DNA from: Mangifera indica
Taxonomy: Eukaryota > Streptophyta > Magnoliopsida > Sapindales > Anacardiaceae
Length of the DNA: 64,000 nucleotides
NCBI RefSeq assembly: GCF_011075055.1
Contig: NC_058147.1
Span: 10,664,001 to 10,728,000, forward strand
Direction of reading: 5' to 3'
Shown here: positions 47,508-59,219 of the stretch, one piece after another
Layout of the letters: each line of letters begins with the position of its first letter
Numbering within the stretch: the first letter of the stretch is position 1
The notes under the pieces: generated by a model
Database searches by the model: none
The model's input: the letters and a program-made list of their open reading frames with translations, nothing else
Told to the model about the DNA's origin: nothing
Position numbers and translations under genes: made by a program

Positions 47508-50058
47508 TAATATTATAAATTGGGCCATTATAAATAATACAATATAATATATTGACTTTCACACGTTGCAAAGTTCATCATAAATAAGGGCTCAATAATT
47601 TTGTTATACTATTTGATCACAACAAAACAAACTTTATCAATATTATACAAAATTGTCAATAATATAGGTATATAGTTATTAATTTATAGATCTAATATAA
47701 GAAATAAATATTTTATCAATAAAAGTTCAGCGTGTTGTTTAAGACTTGAATTTTGTCTCAACAAAATTCAAAGAAGATAATTTCATAGGTTGCCATAAAA
47801 GCACAAATTAACAATTAATTTACCTTTTGTATAGAGGAAACTTTTATTCAATCTAAGGAATAAGATATAGAGATGACAAATTTGATCTGAATATAGGGTC
47901 TCTAACCTTTCCGAGCCTAATAAAGAGAAGATTCTCTAATGTAAATGAGGAACAGAACGAGGAGAGTAACAAAAAATATCCCTACAATCAGGGATAGACT
48001 AGAGACAAAGATACATATATCTTCTCTCCGCCTTGTCTTTGTCCCCATCTTTGTCTCTGCCCCTTTATATCAATATTTTTACATAAAATACTAACATATC
48101 CTTATATTTTTAAATTATTTATATTTTTCAAATTTATTTATATTTTTATGGTGCATATTAAGGTGATTAACATATATTATTTCTGGCATTTGAAAATAGT
48201 AGGTTAATTTAATTTTAGTTAATTTTTTGGTTTATTATGTTTATATTGTATTTAGAAGATACATGAAAAAAAATTTTCCTGAGAGTATCGAGACGGAGAG
48301 AGGATTTTTTCTCGTGGATAAGGAATGGAAAGAAAAAATTTTCCCATTGAGAGGGGACAAGGAATATTTTTTATACCCATAACAAAGACATGTTAGGGAT
48401 AAGGATTGATATCCCCGCTAAGGATGTAGACAAGGACAAAGAATAAGGTATTTAGTCCCACCATTCCTCATTGTCATCTCTAATAAGACAGTGATCAAAT
48501 ATCAAATGGAGACCAACATAATGAAAGTTCAAACTATGAGTGGGGTTGGATTCAAGTAGATTTGACAAACAAGCGGGTGGGCCACGTAAAAACCAGTACA
48601 GGTAAAATGGGTGCTGGTAAAAAACGGGGTCAATTTGTATGGATAATGATTTATAAAACTTGTACTTGACCTTGCATGGGTTACTCACTAATATTAATTT
48701 CTCATTACTTTTTATGTTTTTATTATTTTAATATATCAATTTCATGAATTTAAATATTTTTCTTTTTAAGTACGTAACTTTTTTATAGAGGAACAAAAAT
48801 ATACCTCAAATTATCAAAATGTTTTCAATACATTTGAAAAATTTTAATATTAAACACAAAATGAATATTTATAACAAAATGTTTAATGTTCAAGTTCTTT
48901 AAATTTGTTTTTAGCACAACAAATTCATTAATTTAAGGTGGATTTGAGTTCATTTCATGTCAAAAGAAGAGAAAACATATAAAATTGTGTTAGGTGTGTT
49001 TTAAGTTTGATGTTGATGGGGAAAAAAAAAAAAGTAAAAAAGATATCATGAGTGACCCTACAAGCATTCATTGCCCATTCGCAAAAATTTATTAAAATAA
49101 CATCAATTTGAATCTATTAAAATAACATCATTTTAACTAATGCACATCAAAATAATGTTGTTTAATTCTAAATTGTGGTGGTGGCGGAGATATAGATGTA
49201 AGTGTGGTGATAGTAGTTTAATGTTGGAGACAATTTAGTAGTGGTGATGCTAGTTGAGATGTGGAATATTGAAAGATTTTTTTTTTCAAATTTTAGGAGA
49301 GAAAAATGATGATTTTACTGTTTTATTTTTTATGTTTCCCCAATTAAGTTAGAATTTAGGTGAAAATTTGTTTTTGTGCCTAAATTGGTTTGGAAAATTT
49401 GGGTAACCCCTTCTGGTATTAAAGCTAAACAAAGAAAGATTGTTGAAAACCATAAAACTATGTAAGATGTAACATAGAGACAATTGAGAGAGTGAGGTTC
49501 ACAGAAAAATCGATAGGTTGGTTGAATGTGACATCATTTTGAAACTGAAGTTAAGAGGAAAGATAAGTTTTTTTTTCCCCATTATTGTATTTTTTTTTAA
49601 ATGAAATTTAAGCTTTGAAGGAATTTTAAATATAGTTGTAGAGGTGCAAACGCCTACACTTGTTATGAGTTGATGAAATATTTGTTGCATTCCAAGAAAT
49701 GGCGAACCAGAATCTTTACTAAAGGGGAGCTTTCATGACTTTGTCATTATTTTTTAATCAATTAGTGGAAACTTTTTAAAAACCTCATATTGAGCACAAA
49801 TATATATATATATATAATATCAAAAAAAAAAAAAAAACATAATACAAGTAATTTTTTTTACAGAAAAACCTATTTAATATGAGGAGGGAGAGAAAAAAAT
49901 CTATTTAAATCCAATATAATCACAATTATTTTCAATCACAAACCATAAGAAATATTCCATATAAATTTAGAGCTATGTTACAACTCTAACACAAGTGAAA
50001 TATATTATAATTTACAAAGAGATAGATTGAAATCATAAGAGAAGTAGTTGAATTTCAA
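47508..50058 (+). repeat. Tandem segmental duplication, copy A (carries a hAT insertion)
   Basis: Matches 50193-51875 in order and orientation over its whole length. Shared blocks include AATACAATATAATATATTGA, ATTTGATCACAACAAAACAA, AAATTCAAAGAAGATAATTT, CAGTGATCAAATATCAAATG, TTAATGTTGGAGACAATTTA near 49210 and GAAAAACCTATTTAATATGA near 49863. Copy A has two extra stretches: the hAT element at 47868-48482 and about 480 bp at 49255-49735. No gene is supported in it. Confidence 0.8.
47868..48482 (+). mobile_element. Non-autonomous hAT element with 8-bp target duplication
   Basis: Ends are TAGAGATGACAAATTTGATC and, read inwards from 48482, TAGAGATGACAATGAGGAAT: an 11-bp perfect terminal inverted repeat. 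Flanks are ATAAGATA (47860-47867) and ATAAGACA (48483-48490), 7 of 8 identical. The paralogous copy B has the uninterrupted site ATAAGGCA (50567-50574). Subterminal regions are G/A-rich on one side and T/C-rich on the other (GGGATAAGG, ATCCCCGC). At 615 bp it has no transposase. Confidence 0.85.
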
Positions 50059-50192
50059 GATGTATAACTCTAAATCAATTGTTAAAATCAAAACTCATTT
50101 GTTTAGATTAAAGATTCATACAGTTTTAAATACCCATGTAAAAGAAAAATTAGGATTTAGAATGGAGACTCCAACCGATTCATATTGTATTA

Positions 50193-51875
50193 TATTATAT
50201 TATAAGTTGGCCCATCATAAATAATACAATATAATATATTGATTTTTACACATTAAAAAGTTTATCCTAAATAAGATTAAGATATGTTTAATGCTCCATA
50301 ATTTTATTGCATAATTTGATCACAACAAAACAAACTTTATCAATATTATACAAAATTGTCTATAATATATAATATGCATCATTATTAATATGTAGACCTA
50401 ATATAAGAAATAAATATTTCTATCAGTAAAAGTTTGTAATATTGTTTAAGACTTAAATTTTGTCTCAGCAAAATTCAAAGAAGATAATTTTGTAGATTGC
50501 ATTAATGGTATGGTTTAACAATTACTTCACCTTTTTCATAGAGGGAACCTTTATTCAGTTTAAGGAATAAGGCAGTGATCAAATATCAAATGGGGATCAA
50601 CATAATGAAAGTTCAAACTATAACTGGGGTTGGATTTAAGTAGATTTGACAAATAGGTGGGTGGGTCGGGTGAAAACCGATACATATAAAATAGGTGTAG
50701 GTTGAAAATAGGTCAGTTTATACAAATAATGATTTATAAAACTTATACTCGGCCTTGAGGGTATGAGTTGACTTGTGGATTACCTACTAATATTAATTTC
50801 TCATAACTTTTCTTTGTTTTTATTATTTTAATATATTCATTTCATAATTTTTAATATTTTTCTCTTTAAGTGCATAAGTATTTTGTAGAGGAGCAAAAAT
50901 TTACCTCAAATTATAAAAATGTTTTTATATATTTGAAGAATTTTAACATTAAATACGGAATTAATATTTATAACAAATTGTTTAATGCTCAAGTTCTTTA
51001 AATTTGTTTTTAACATAACAAATTCTTTAATTTAAAGTGGATTTGAGTTTACTTTATGTCAAGAAAAGAAAAAATTTGTGAAATTATGTTGGCTATGTTT
51101 TAAGTTTGATATTAAATCACAGGTGACCCCACAGCCATCCCTGGCCTGCTTGCAAACATCTATTACCTATGAGTATGTGTTCAAAAATCTAAAACTTATA
51201 TCCGTTTTTAAACAGTTAACTATAGGTTTATGGGTAAACCGTCTATTTTGTCACATCTAGATTCAAGTCAAGCTACCTTTAGCTCATTTTTTAGTTTGGC
51301 TTAAACAAGCTTAGTTTAGGTAAGTTTAAGTCTACAGGTTTTATGTTGTTGAGCAAGAGCTTGAGAGTTTTTGATTCATCAAACTTGTAAACTTAAGAAA
51401 TCTTAATTTGAATAAGTTAAAATGACATCGTTTTAATTAATACACATTAAAATGATGTTGTTTGTTTTTAAGTTGTGTTGGCAGAGATGTGGATGTAGGT
51501 GTGGTAGTGGTTTAGTGTTGGAGACAATTTAGTGGCAATGGCCACGGTGACAATTTGCCATTATTTTCCAATCAACTAGTGTAAACTTTTTAAAAACCAC
51601 TTAATATTGCATAAAAGGAATAATATAATATCAAGAAAATAAAAAGAAGGAATACATTGTATGAGTAATTTTTTACTGAAAAACCTATTTAATGTGAGGA
51701 GAGAGAGAGAGAAATTATGTACTTAAATCTAATATAATCATAAGTGTTTTCAGTCACAATCCACAAGAAATATTCCAAACAAATTTAGAACTAAGTCAAG
51801 TCTTTAACACAAGTGAGATACATTATAGTTTACAAAAAGATAAATTAAAATCATCAAAGAAATGGTTGAATTTCG
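50193..51875 (+). repeat. Tandem segmental duplication, copy B (empty hAT site)
   Basis: Counterpart of 47508-50058, starting about 135 bp after copy A ends. It lacks the hAT element and the 480-bp stretch, and has its own insertion of about 240 bp (51158-51395, rich in AAGCTTA-type motifs). After these are removed the two copies are close to the same length. No gene. Confidence 0.8.
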
Positions 51876-52713
51876 ATAAACTATTCCATCAAATCCTAGA
51901 GGGGCTTTGAGTGTGGAATGTCTATGGTTGATAGGCACGGATTAATGAGTCAGATTTGTGCCAGTAAGTAGCAGCAAATTAAGGAAGAGACAACGGCGCT
52001 GACGGACGGTTTTGCTCCCTGTTCCGGCATCAATCGGTAGTTTCGTTTGAAGGAGTGTGGGTATGAGGTCATGACTCATCTCGACAGTGGCTCATATGCC
52101 TTCAATTTCACTAGAAATTGCAGCAAGAATTTGACTGCACATGGCAGCTATTCAAGTCCGGTTTTAGCAGGAAAAAAGCTTTCGGTTCGAAAATTGTACA
52201 TACCAGATTTAAATTCAATCTCAAATTACTAAAATCAGACAATTTATAACGCAATTTCAATGCTTGATGGATTAGTTTGAATTCCCAATTTCGAAAGCAA
52301 ACCAAAATAAATCCTGATTGGATTTTAATAAACCCTAATTTCAGAATTTTGCAGTCTTAATTTCTAGGGTTTGATTTATACAGAAATTTAATGTACCAAC
52401 CTGAAATTCGTTTTTCAATTTCTATAATTTGGGATTCTAAAATCCATATTGCGAGGTTTTAATTCATCAATTAAAAAAAACATATAATTGAATTTAATGC
52501 AAAACCCTAATTTCAATTTCAATCTCAAATTCCAAATCAACCAAAACCCTAATTTATGCATAAAACCCTAATTTCTGGTTTTTTTTTTTTTCCTAATTTA
52601 GAATTATCAAACCATAATTTTAAATTGTATAATTCTGATTTTAGTTTCAGAAATTTTCAGATTAAATAACCTTTAAGCCTTAATAGAATTTCAATTAAAC
52701 CTTAATATTGAAA
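51876..52713. other. Left flank of the large Mutator-like element
   Basis: 52320-52600 has several AAAACCCTAATTT repeats. On the minus strand this could be the leader of a retrotransposon whose primer site is at 61272-61283 beyond the inserted element. The open frames at 52047-52305 show no known domain. Confidence 0.35.
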
Positions 52714-52722
52714 TTTAATCAA
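52714..52722. repeat. Left 9-bp target-site duplication of the Mutator-like element
   Basis: TTTAATCAA, identical to 61086-61094 directly outside the other terminus. Confidence 0.9.
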
Positions 52723-52829
52723 GGGAAATTATAAAAAAATAGCCAAAATTAAGGGGGTCTAAATGAAATTGCCCAAAATATTCAGGTTTAAGCAAAAATG
52801 CCTAGATTTTGTGAAATAACGAAATTGCC

Positions 52830-53960
52830 CCCATATATAAACTCAACAAATTTCGTTACTCCCCACAGTAATTTTACTGTACAAATTCAAAGAAAATTCA
52901 AAATTTCCCACTCTCCCACGGTCATCCAGATTTCCATCGATTCTCTTGGTTTCCGGCAACCGAAAATGGCAAAGAAGGTTAGTAGATCTCTCGTAATCTT
53001 GTTTGAATCAACTTATTGCTCATATTATTGAAATTTGATTGAGATTTTGCGGTTTGAAATTTTAGGGTTTCGATTTGAACAATGCTTAAAATGTTTTGAT
53101 TCTTGGCTATTTTGGTTGAATTGATTGAGGGGTTTTATGTTATACAACGTATAAATTTGATTTATGTGAAAATCGGAGGTTGAAACAACAAAATTTTGGT
53201 CGAAAATGGCTGCCGAAGAGATCGGCAGTCCGACGTGGGAACAGTGTTTCCCACGTCAAGCACGTTCATCCCACATTCAGAAGACATTGTCCGTTTTTTA
53301 GGGGGGTAAATTAGCTTTTTTAAAATATTGGGGCGTCGTGGGAGAGTCCTTAGCCCATGCCGGGTTTTTTTGAAATTTGTCACATCAACGTGAGTTTGGC
53401 AAAATTACGAAAATGCCCCTATATATAAGCACAGCCAAATTTTCTCATTTCCCTCTGTAATCTTTGCGATTTTACTATGCATTTCTAAGAAATCTCAAAA
53501 CTTTCCACGCCACCACGTTCATCCCACGGCCGACCAAATTTCCACCGATTTTCTTGCTTTCCCGCATCCGCAAATGGCAAAGAAGGTTAGCATATCTCCC
53601 GTAATCTTATTTGAATCAAGTTATTGCTCATATTATTGAGATTTGATTGAGATTTTACGGTTTGAAATTTTAGGGTTTCGATCTTGAACAATGCTTAAAA
53701 TGTTTTGATTCTTAGTTGTTTTGGTTGAATTGATTAAGGGGTTTTATGTTATACAACGTGTAAATTTAATTTATGTGGAAATCGGAGGACGAAACAACCA
53801 AATTTTAGCCGAAAATGGCTGCCGAAGAGATCAGCAGTCTGACGTGGGAACAGTGTTTCCCACGTCAAGTGCGTTCATCCTATGTTCAGCAGAGATTGGC
53901 CATTTATTAGGGGGGTAAATTAGCTTTTTTAAAATATTGGGAAGCCAAGGAGATTCCTTA
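52830..53960 (+). repeat. 608-bp tandem duplication of the presumed promoter/first exon
   Basis: The block from the GCCCCCATATATAAAC region through ATGGCAAAGAAGGTTAG to GACGTGGGAACAGTG and AGGGGGGTAAATTAGCTTTT occurs twice. The ATGs lie at 52966 and 53574, 608 bp apart. Each copy has a TATATATAA box about 130-150 bp before the ATG, the short exon ATGGCAAAGAAG followed by a GT donor, and two adjacent hairpins (CTGCCGA-agag-ATCGGCAG and GACGTGGGAA...TTCCCACGTC). The spurious short open frames at 52798-53031, 53162-53383 and 53721-53918 come from this duplication. Confidence 0.8.
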
Positions 53961-54059
53961 GAACACAGCGGGTTTTTCTGAAATTTGTCATATAACAGTG
54001 GACCTGTTTAAAATAGGAGTTTTCATGAGGGGTAAATTGAGAATTTTCTTATCTAGGGT

Positions 54060-55260
54060 TTATAATTGTGTAGTTTTCGAATTTTATATTCGTTTTCTCT
54101 ATTCTAGGGTTTTCAACTTTTAGAATTCGAATTTCAATTACATTTTTTCGAATTTCACTGTTTTACGATATATAGACTCGTATTTTTCAGATTTCTGAAG
54201 AATTTTTTGATTATTCCCATTCTAGGGTATTTCAACTTTTAGAATTCGAATTTCAGTTCCGTTTTTTTAAATTTTACTATTTTACGATATATCGACTCGT
54301 ATTTTTCAAATTTCTGAAAGATTTTTCGATTGTTACCATTCTAGGGTTTTTCAACTTTAAGAATTCGAATTTAAATTTCATTTTTTTGAATTTCATCGTT
54401 TTACGAGATATCGACTCGTATTTTTCAGATTTCCGAAGGATTTTTCGATTGTTGTCATTGTAGGGTTTTTCAACTTTTAGAATTTGAATTTGAATTCCAT
54501 TTTTTCAAATTTCACCGTTGTACGAGATATCGACTAGTATTTTTCAGATTTTTGAAGAATTTTTCGATTGTTGCCATTCTAGGGTTTTTCAACTTTTAGA
54601 ATTCGAATTTTAATTTCGTTTTTTTGAATTATATCGTTTTACGATATATCGACTTGTATTTTTTAGATTTCTAAAGAATTTTTTGATTGTTGCCATTCTA
54701 GGGTATTTCAACTTTTAGAATTCGAATTTCAGTTCCTTTTTTTGAATTTCACCGTTTTACGATATATCGACTCGTATTTTTTAGATTTTCGAAGAATTTT
54801 TTTATTGTTGCCATTCTAGGGTATTTTAACTTTTAGAATTTGAATTTTAGTTCTGTTTTTTCAAATTTCACCGTTTTACGAGATATAGACTCGTATTTTT
54901 CAGATTTTCGAAGGATTTTTCGATTGTTGCCATTATAGGGTTTTTTAACTTATAGAATTTGAATTTTAGTTTCGTTTTTCTGAATTGCACCATTTTAGGA
55001 TATATCAACTCATATTTTCTTATTTTCGGTTGATTTTTTGATTGTTAACATTCTATAGTATTTCAACTTATAGAAATAAAATTTCATTGCAATTTTTCCG
55101 AATTTCACCTTTTTTGGCTATATCAACTCGTATTTTCTAGATTTTCGATCGATTTTTTGTTTCTTAACATTCTAGGGTAGTTGAACATGTAGAATTTGAA
55201 TTTCAGTTTCATTTTTTCGAATTTTACCGTTATCAGACACTTAAATCTTATTTTTTAAGT
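54060..55260 (+). repeat. ~119-bp tandem array, left arm (about 10 units)
   Basis: Each unit reads, in order, TTCTAGGGTTTTTCAACTTT, TAGAATTCGAATTTCAGTTC, a TTTTTCGAATTTCACCGTTT block and ACGATATATCGACTCGTATT, then a TTTTCAGATTTCTGAAG block. The CGACTCGTATTTTTCAG mark recurs near 54175, 54294, 54413 and 54532, so the period is about 119. Units at the right edge are more diverged. The array lies in what would be intron 1 of the DUF1985-Ulp1 gene. Confidence 0.9.
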
Positions 55261-58200
55261 TTTGTCATTTCCTTTTTGATTATTTGGTATTTTTCATCTT
55301 TTTATGTTTTTTCCACAAATACATTTGTTTACATATTTGTTTTTATGAATGTCTAACGAATTTTTTATATTGTTACAGGATATTTCCCGCAAAAGAAAAC
55401 GGGTTGACAGCAAGCTGTGAATCCCCGACGAGTCCAGACACTTTCAGGCAGATGCGATATGTCGTGCACAGTGTGTCGCATTATCTCGGATTACTTCTAC
55501 ATTGACCCCAGATCAGCTACGACTATTTGAGAGGACATGTTTCAGGTATCTCCTTCGTTTACCCGAAACCAAATTCTTCGGGATGTTGGTTCATGCATTT
55601 CTACTCCAACAGCTACATCGACCCTCTGCCAGAGACGAGTTTTGGTTCAGGGTTAGTGGGTTGATGTGAGATTTAGCCCGTTTGAGTTTGCGCTGGTGAC
55701 AGGTCTTTCGTTTAGTCGACGGACTGATATTTCTTTATATATGCCTCGCTCTTCCAGACATAGGATCAGAGATACTTACTTTCGAGGTTTTTTGATGGTG
55801 CAGTACCACGACTTAGAGCGTGTTTTCTTGTCAAGGCCATGAGGGGATGACGATATTGACGCTGTCAAGATGGCCTTGTTGTATATTCTTCACATTGTTT
55901 TGTTGGGGAATGATCGACGAAAGAAGGTGTCCACAGATTACTTTCAATTAGTTGATCATTTGAACAGATTCAATTCCTTTCCCTGGGGCGTTGTTGTGTG
56001 GTAGATAACATACAATTCTATGTCACAGGCGAGTGAGAGAGTCTGTTCCGGACAGATGCCTGAAATCCGTAAATACGACCTTTACGAATTTCCTTTCGCA
56101 TTTCAGGTAAGTTTTATATTATTATTTATATATATTAATTGACAAAAATATAAATTGATTTATTTACATCGTAAATGATTATATTACAGTATTTGATATA
56201 TGAGACTTTGGAGACGTTACACGATTGGATTGACCTTGTCAATCCCTATTCGTCCCCCTAGATGTTAAGGTGGCGTACACGAGACGTCCCTGGTTGGACT
56301 TATATAGGACGTATTTTCACTGGTGATCCGGTATGTACTAGTTAATTAATAAGTCGATTAATTCATTATATGTTACAATTATTTTGACTTATATATCTTC
56401 ATCATTAGAAGGATGTCACATTCCCTCTTCATCCATCATCGATTGAGGAGGGTTTACCGTGGTACACTGAGATTCGTGAGTACACCGGTTTACCTGATGC
56501 TGATTCCTTCTCATCTTCTTCGGTTCCGATCGTGACTAGAGACGGGGCTTCTCCATCCTTAAGACCTTTAGATGTACCCGTCGAGACTTTTGAGATACAT
56601 GAGGAGCCTATTCAGCCTCCTGTTATGGATCAGCCAATATGTTCCCCTGTTGTTCATAGCCCATAGACGATAGACCATCCTGCAGTGGAGGACCACCCTA
56701 GAGTGGAGGACCATCCTGGACTGGAGGACGATTCTACCCATCATGCCACTGAGCAGTGTCCCCCATTCGTATCACCTAGTTTTTCAACATTAGATGCTAC
56801 ATTAGCGCACTGGGGTGCTACGATTTTACGTGAGATATTGAGTTTTTACGATGATATCTTTTCCCATATGACTCAATTACGTGACGATATCTCTTCCCAT
56901 ATGACTCGATTAGAGGATCGTATGACTCGTTTGGAGGACATCGTCACGCGTACATATCCAGCCCCCGTCGCTCAAGTTGTAAAACCACTTCTAATTTATT
57001 ACTTATATAAAATGTCTACAGTGTTATTATTCTGACAACTATTATTACATTTGTACAGGAGAGGGACAAGGATATCCGACCGTCATCCCCCATCGACACC
57101 GCAATACCATCCCATCACCCACACGAGGTCCGTATGATATTTCAAATTTATATAACTTATTAAATGTCATTATTATATTATAATATTGTTATATATGAAA
57201 TGTCACTAATTAAGTTATTATTACTATTATCTTAGGGTAGTCGCCAGGAGGACGCACCGGTTAGTCCTTCTATTACATCACTTGTCCGAGCTGAGGTATG
57301 TCACTTATCAATGGAACTTTATTTTTATAATTGTTCAGTTATCGATTAATATAAGGTATATATATTCGTATAGGGTCTTCCTCATGACTCGATTCCGATC
57401 GGATCTCATATAGGTTCTTCAGATCCTCCACTTGAGGTATGATAATTATTATACATTTTATCGACTCTTAGATGTGATATTATATTTTATATGAAATATC
57501 ATTTATCATTTTGTCCTTTCATGCATATAGGGAACGGGTATTGATATATTATCGATCGAGGGTTCTCCCCGAACACCTTCCCCGAAAGTTGAGGTTAACT
57601 TTTTTTTAAAATTGTCATTGATTGATCTGTCTTTTCAATTATATTGTTTATTTAATGATGTTTTGACTCTTTTTAGGACGAGCGATTATGGTTACTTGTT
57701 GATATCCCGAGCTCGACCAAAAAGATAGTAGATATTGGTTCACAGGAGGAGGACTTCCAGGAGGATGATTTTGAGGCCATCCATATTGAGGTATATCAAT
57801 CATACTTAGTATATAAATATTCGTATATATTGGTCACTGAGATGTTCAAAATTACAATTTTCTAGTCTGCCGAGGGAGCACGCTTGGTGGACTTGACTGT
57901 GATTCAGGATTCTCCAGCTAAACCTCCTCCCGCATACATGAAGAAGGTAAAATAAATCGATTAATGCTAATTGTTACGTAGGATGAATGATGAATTAATT
58001 ATTTGAGTGTGATCATGCGGATGATCCGTACTGCACGTGGCCGGATCGTTCGGAAGGGTCTGCTGGTTTGCACCCGATATATGAATCCACTCAAAGGGAG
58101 GGCGAAACGGCAACCTAGAACCATTCCATCCTCTACCTCAAAGCGTGAGGAATCTTTCCTCACGTGGTACACCAGAGCTGCAGCTTTCGATGCATATGAT

Positions 58201-58678
58201 ATCTACTTCATCGGGTCGAAGTCAAAGGATAGTTTTTGGCGGTTTGTGGTAGAGTTACGCCTGTGGCTGATCAACGATGTAAGTTGTCTATACTATATAA
58301 TTCGAAAAACAGTTTGATATATTTACCAATAACTAACACATGTGAACTTGTTTATACCATTTTAGCATGTAGATTCTTTTTTGACTTTATTACGTCGGCA
58401 CCAGGACGAGCACCGTACGACTATTTCCCAGCGTTGGATGACTGCCCACACATTCTTCGGAGGCCATATTGAGATGGCTTGGAAGAGTTGGCAGGCCACA
58501 CCGATTGACGAGTTTGAGTTTTCAGAGCTCTTCACGAGGATGGTTGACGCATCGTACACCCCGAGATTGTTGTACAAACCATGGGGGATGGTCGATCAGG
58601 TATAGTATATATATATTTCTATTACACTGAATTGGTTGACGAGAACGATAATTAACTAAAATTTGTCACTGTTTATAG

Positions 58679-59053
58679 GTTTACATCCCTATAAAATTTG
58701 ACAACGCACATTGGGTCGTCGGAGTTATAGATTTCCGTGAGTGGTCGATTACGGTATATGATTCAGAGGTATCATATTTGGAGAATATGGGGACTCTTGA
58801 GCAGCGCATGCGACCGTATATGACATTCATTCCCATGTTATTAGAGGCAACGAGTTTTTGGATAGCTTCTGGGAGGACTCCACGACATGATTTCCTCACT
58901 TTGCATCGTGCGACGGATGTCCCTCAGCAGGGATTGGGTTCCGGTGACTGTGGCGTGTTTATGTTACAATTTTTTGAGTGTTTGGCGTTGTCACGGAGCT
59001 ACGATTTTCCCCAAGAGTCGTCTACCTCTATGCGTCGACGTTTAGCAGCATAG
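58679..59053 (+). CDS. Last exon: C48 peptidase core, intact frame
   Basis: Open from the splice acceptor to TAG at 59051-59053 (124 codons). It opens VYIPIKFDNAHWVVGVIDF, with the catalytic His at residue 11 of the exon; TVYDSE follows with the catalytic Asp; GLGSGDCGVFMLQFFE carries the Cys. Gln before the Cys block (VPQQGLGSGDCG) can act as the oxyanion Gln. All catalytic residues are kept although the upstream DUF1985 exons contain stops. The preceding exon (58366-58599) is also open. Listed separately because this part could still be translated from an internal start, although nothing shows that it is. Confidence 0.6.
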   Translation, partial: VYIPIKFDNAHWVVGVIDFREWSITVYDSEVSYLENMGTLEQRMRPYMTFIPMLLEATSFWIASGRTPRHDFLTLHRATDVPQQGLGSGDCGVFMLQFFECLALSRSYDFPQESSTSMRRRLAA

Positions 59054-59219
59054 TTGTATTTTCACTATATCGAGTAGCTCACGGATGTATATTTTGTTGA
59101 CTTATTGTTTATTTTTCGTTCTTCATATGTTTAGATGTATATATTTATTGTATGTGCATATGTGTATGATATACTTTATCTGTGGTTATATATGGATATT
59201 TGATTTGAGTGATGTTACT

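Larger units (their letters stand above)
53574..59053 (+). pseudogene. DUF1985 plus Ulp1/C48 cysteine peptidase gene of the MULE, disabled
   Basis: Presumed exon 1 is 53574-53585 (MAKK), then exons 55379-56106, 56190-56330, 56409-56975, 57059-57127, 57236-57295, 57374-57436, 57531-57593, 57677-57790, 57866-57946, ~58008-58278, 58366-58599 and 58679-59053, with GT-AG ends. DUF1985 part: RDEFWFRVSG, RFSPFEFALVTGLSF, DAVKMALLYILHIVLLGNDR, FPWGVVVW. A Pro/Ser-rich linker follows. Peptidase part: WLINDHVDSFLTLLRRHQ, catalytic His in NAHWVVGV, Asp in TVYDSE and Cys in GSGDCGVF; it ends RRRLAA. C48 enzymes process or remove SUMO-like modifiers; the role of MULE-borne ones is not settled. Defects: TGA at 55418, a one-base loss near 55665, TGA at 55840, TAG at 56002, 56259 and 56664, and an unclear phase at the ~58008 junction. 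A KRKR patch follows MAKK, as in a nuclear signal. Confidence 0.8.

Noticed and set aside
58003..58605. Several short open frames at 58003-58605 as independent genes
   Set aside because: They are exons of the Ulp1-like gene read into introns, or their shadows on the other strand and in other frames.
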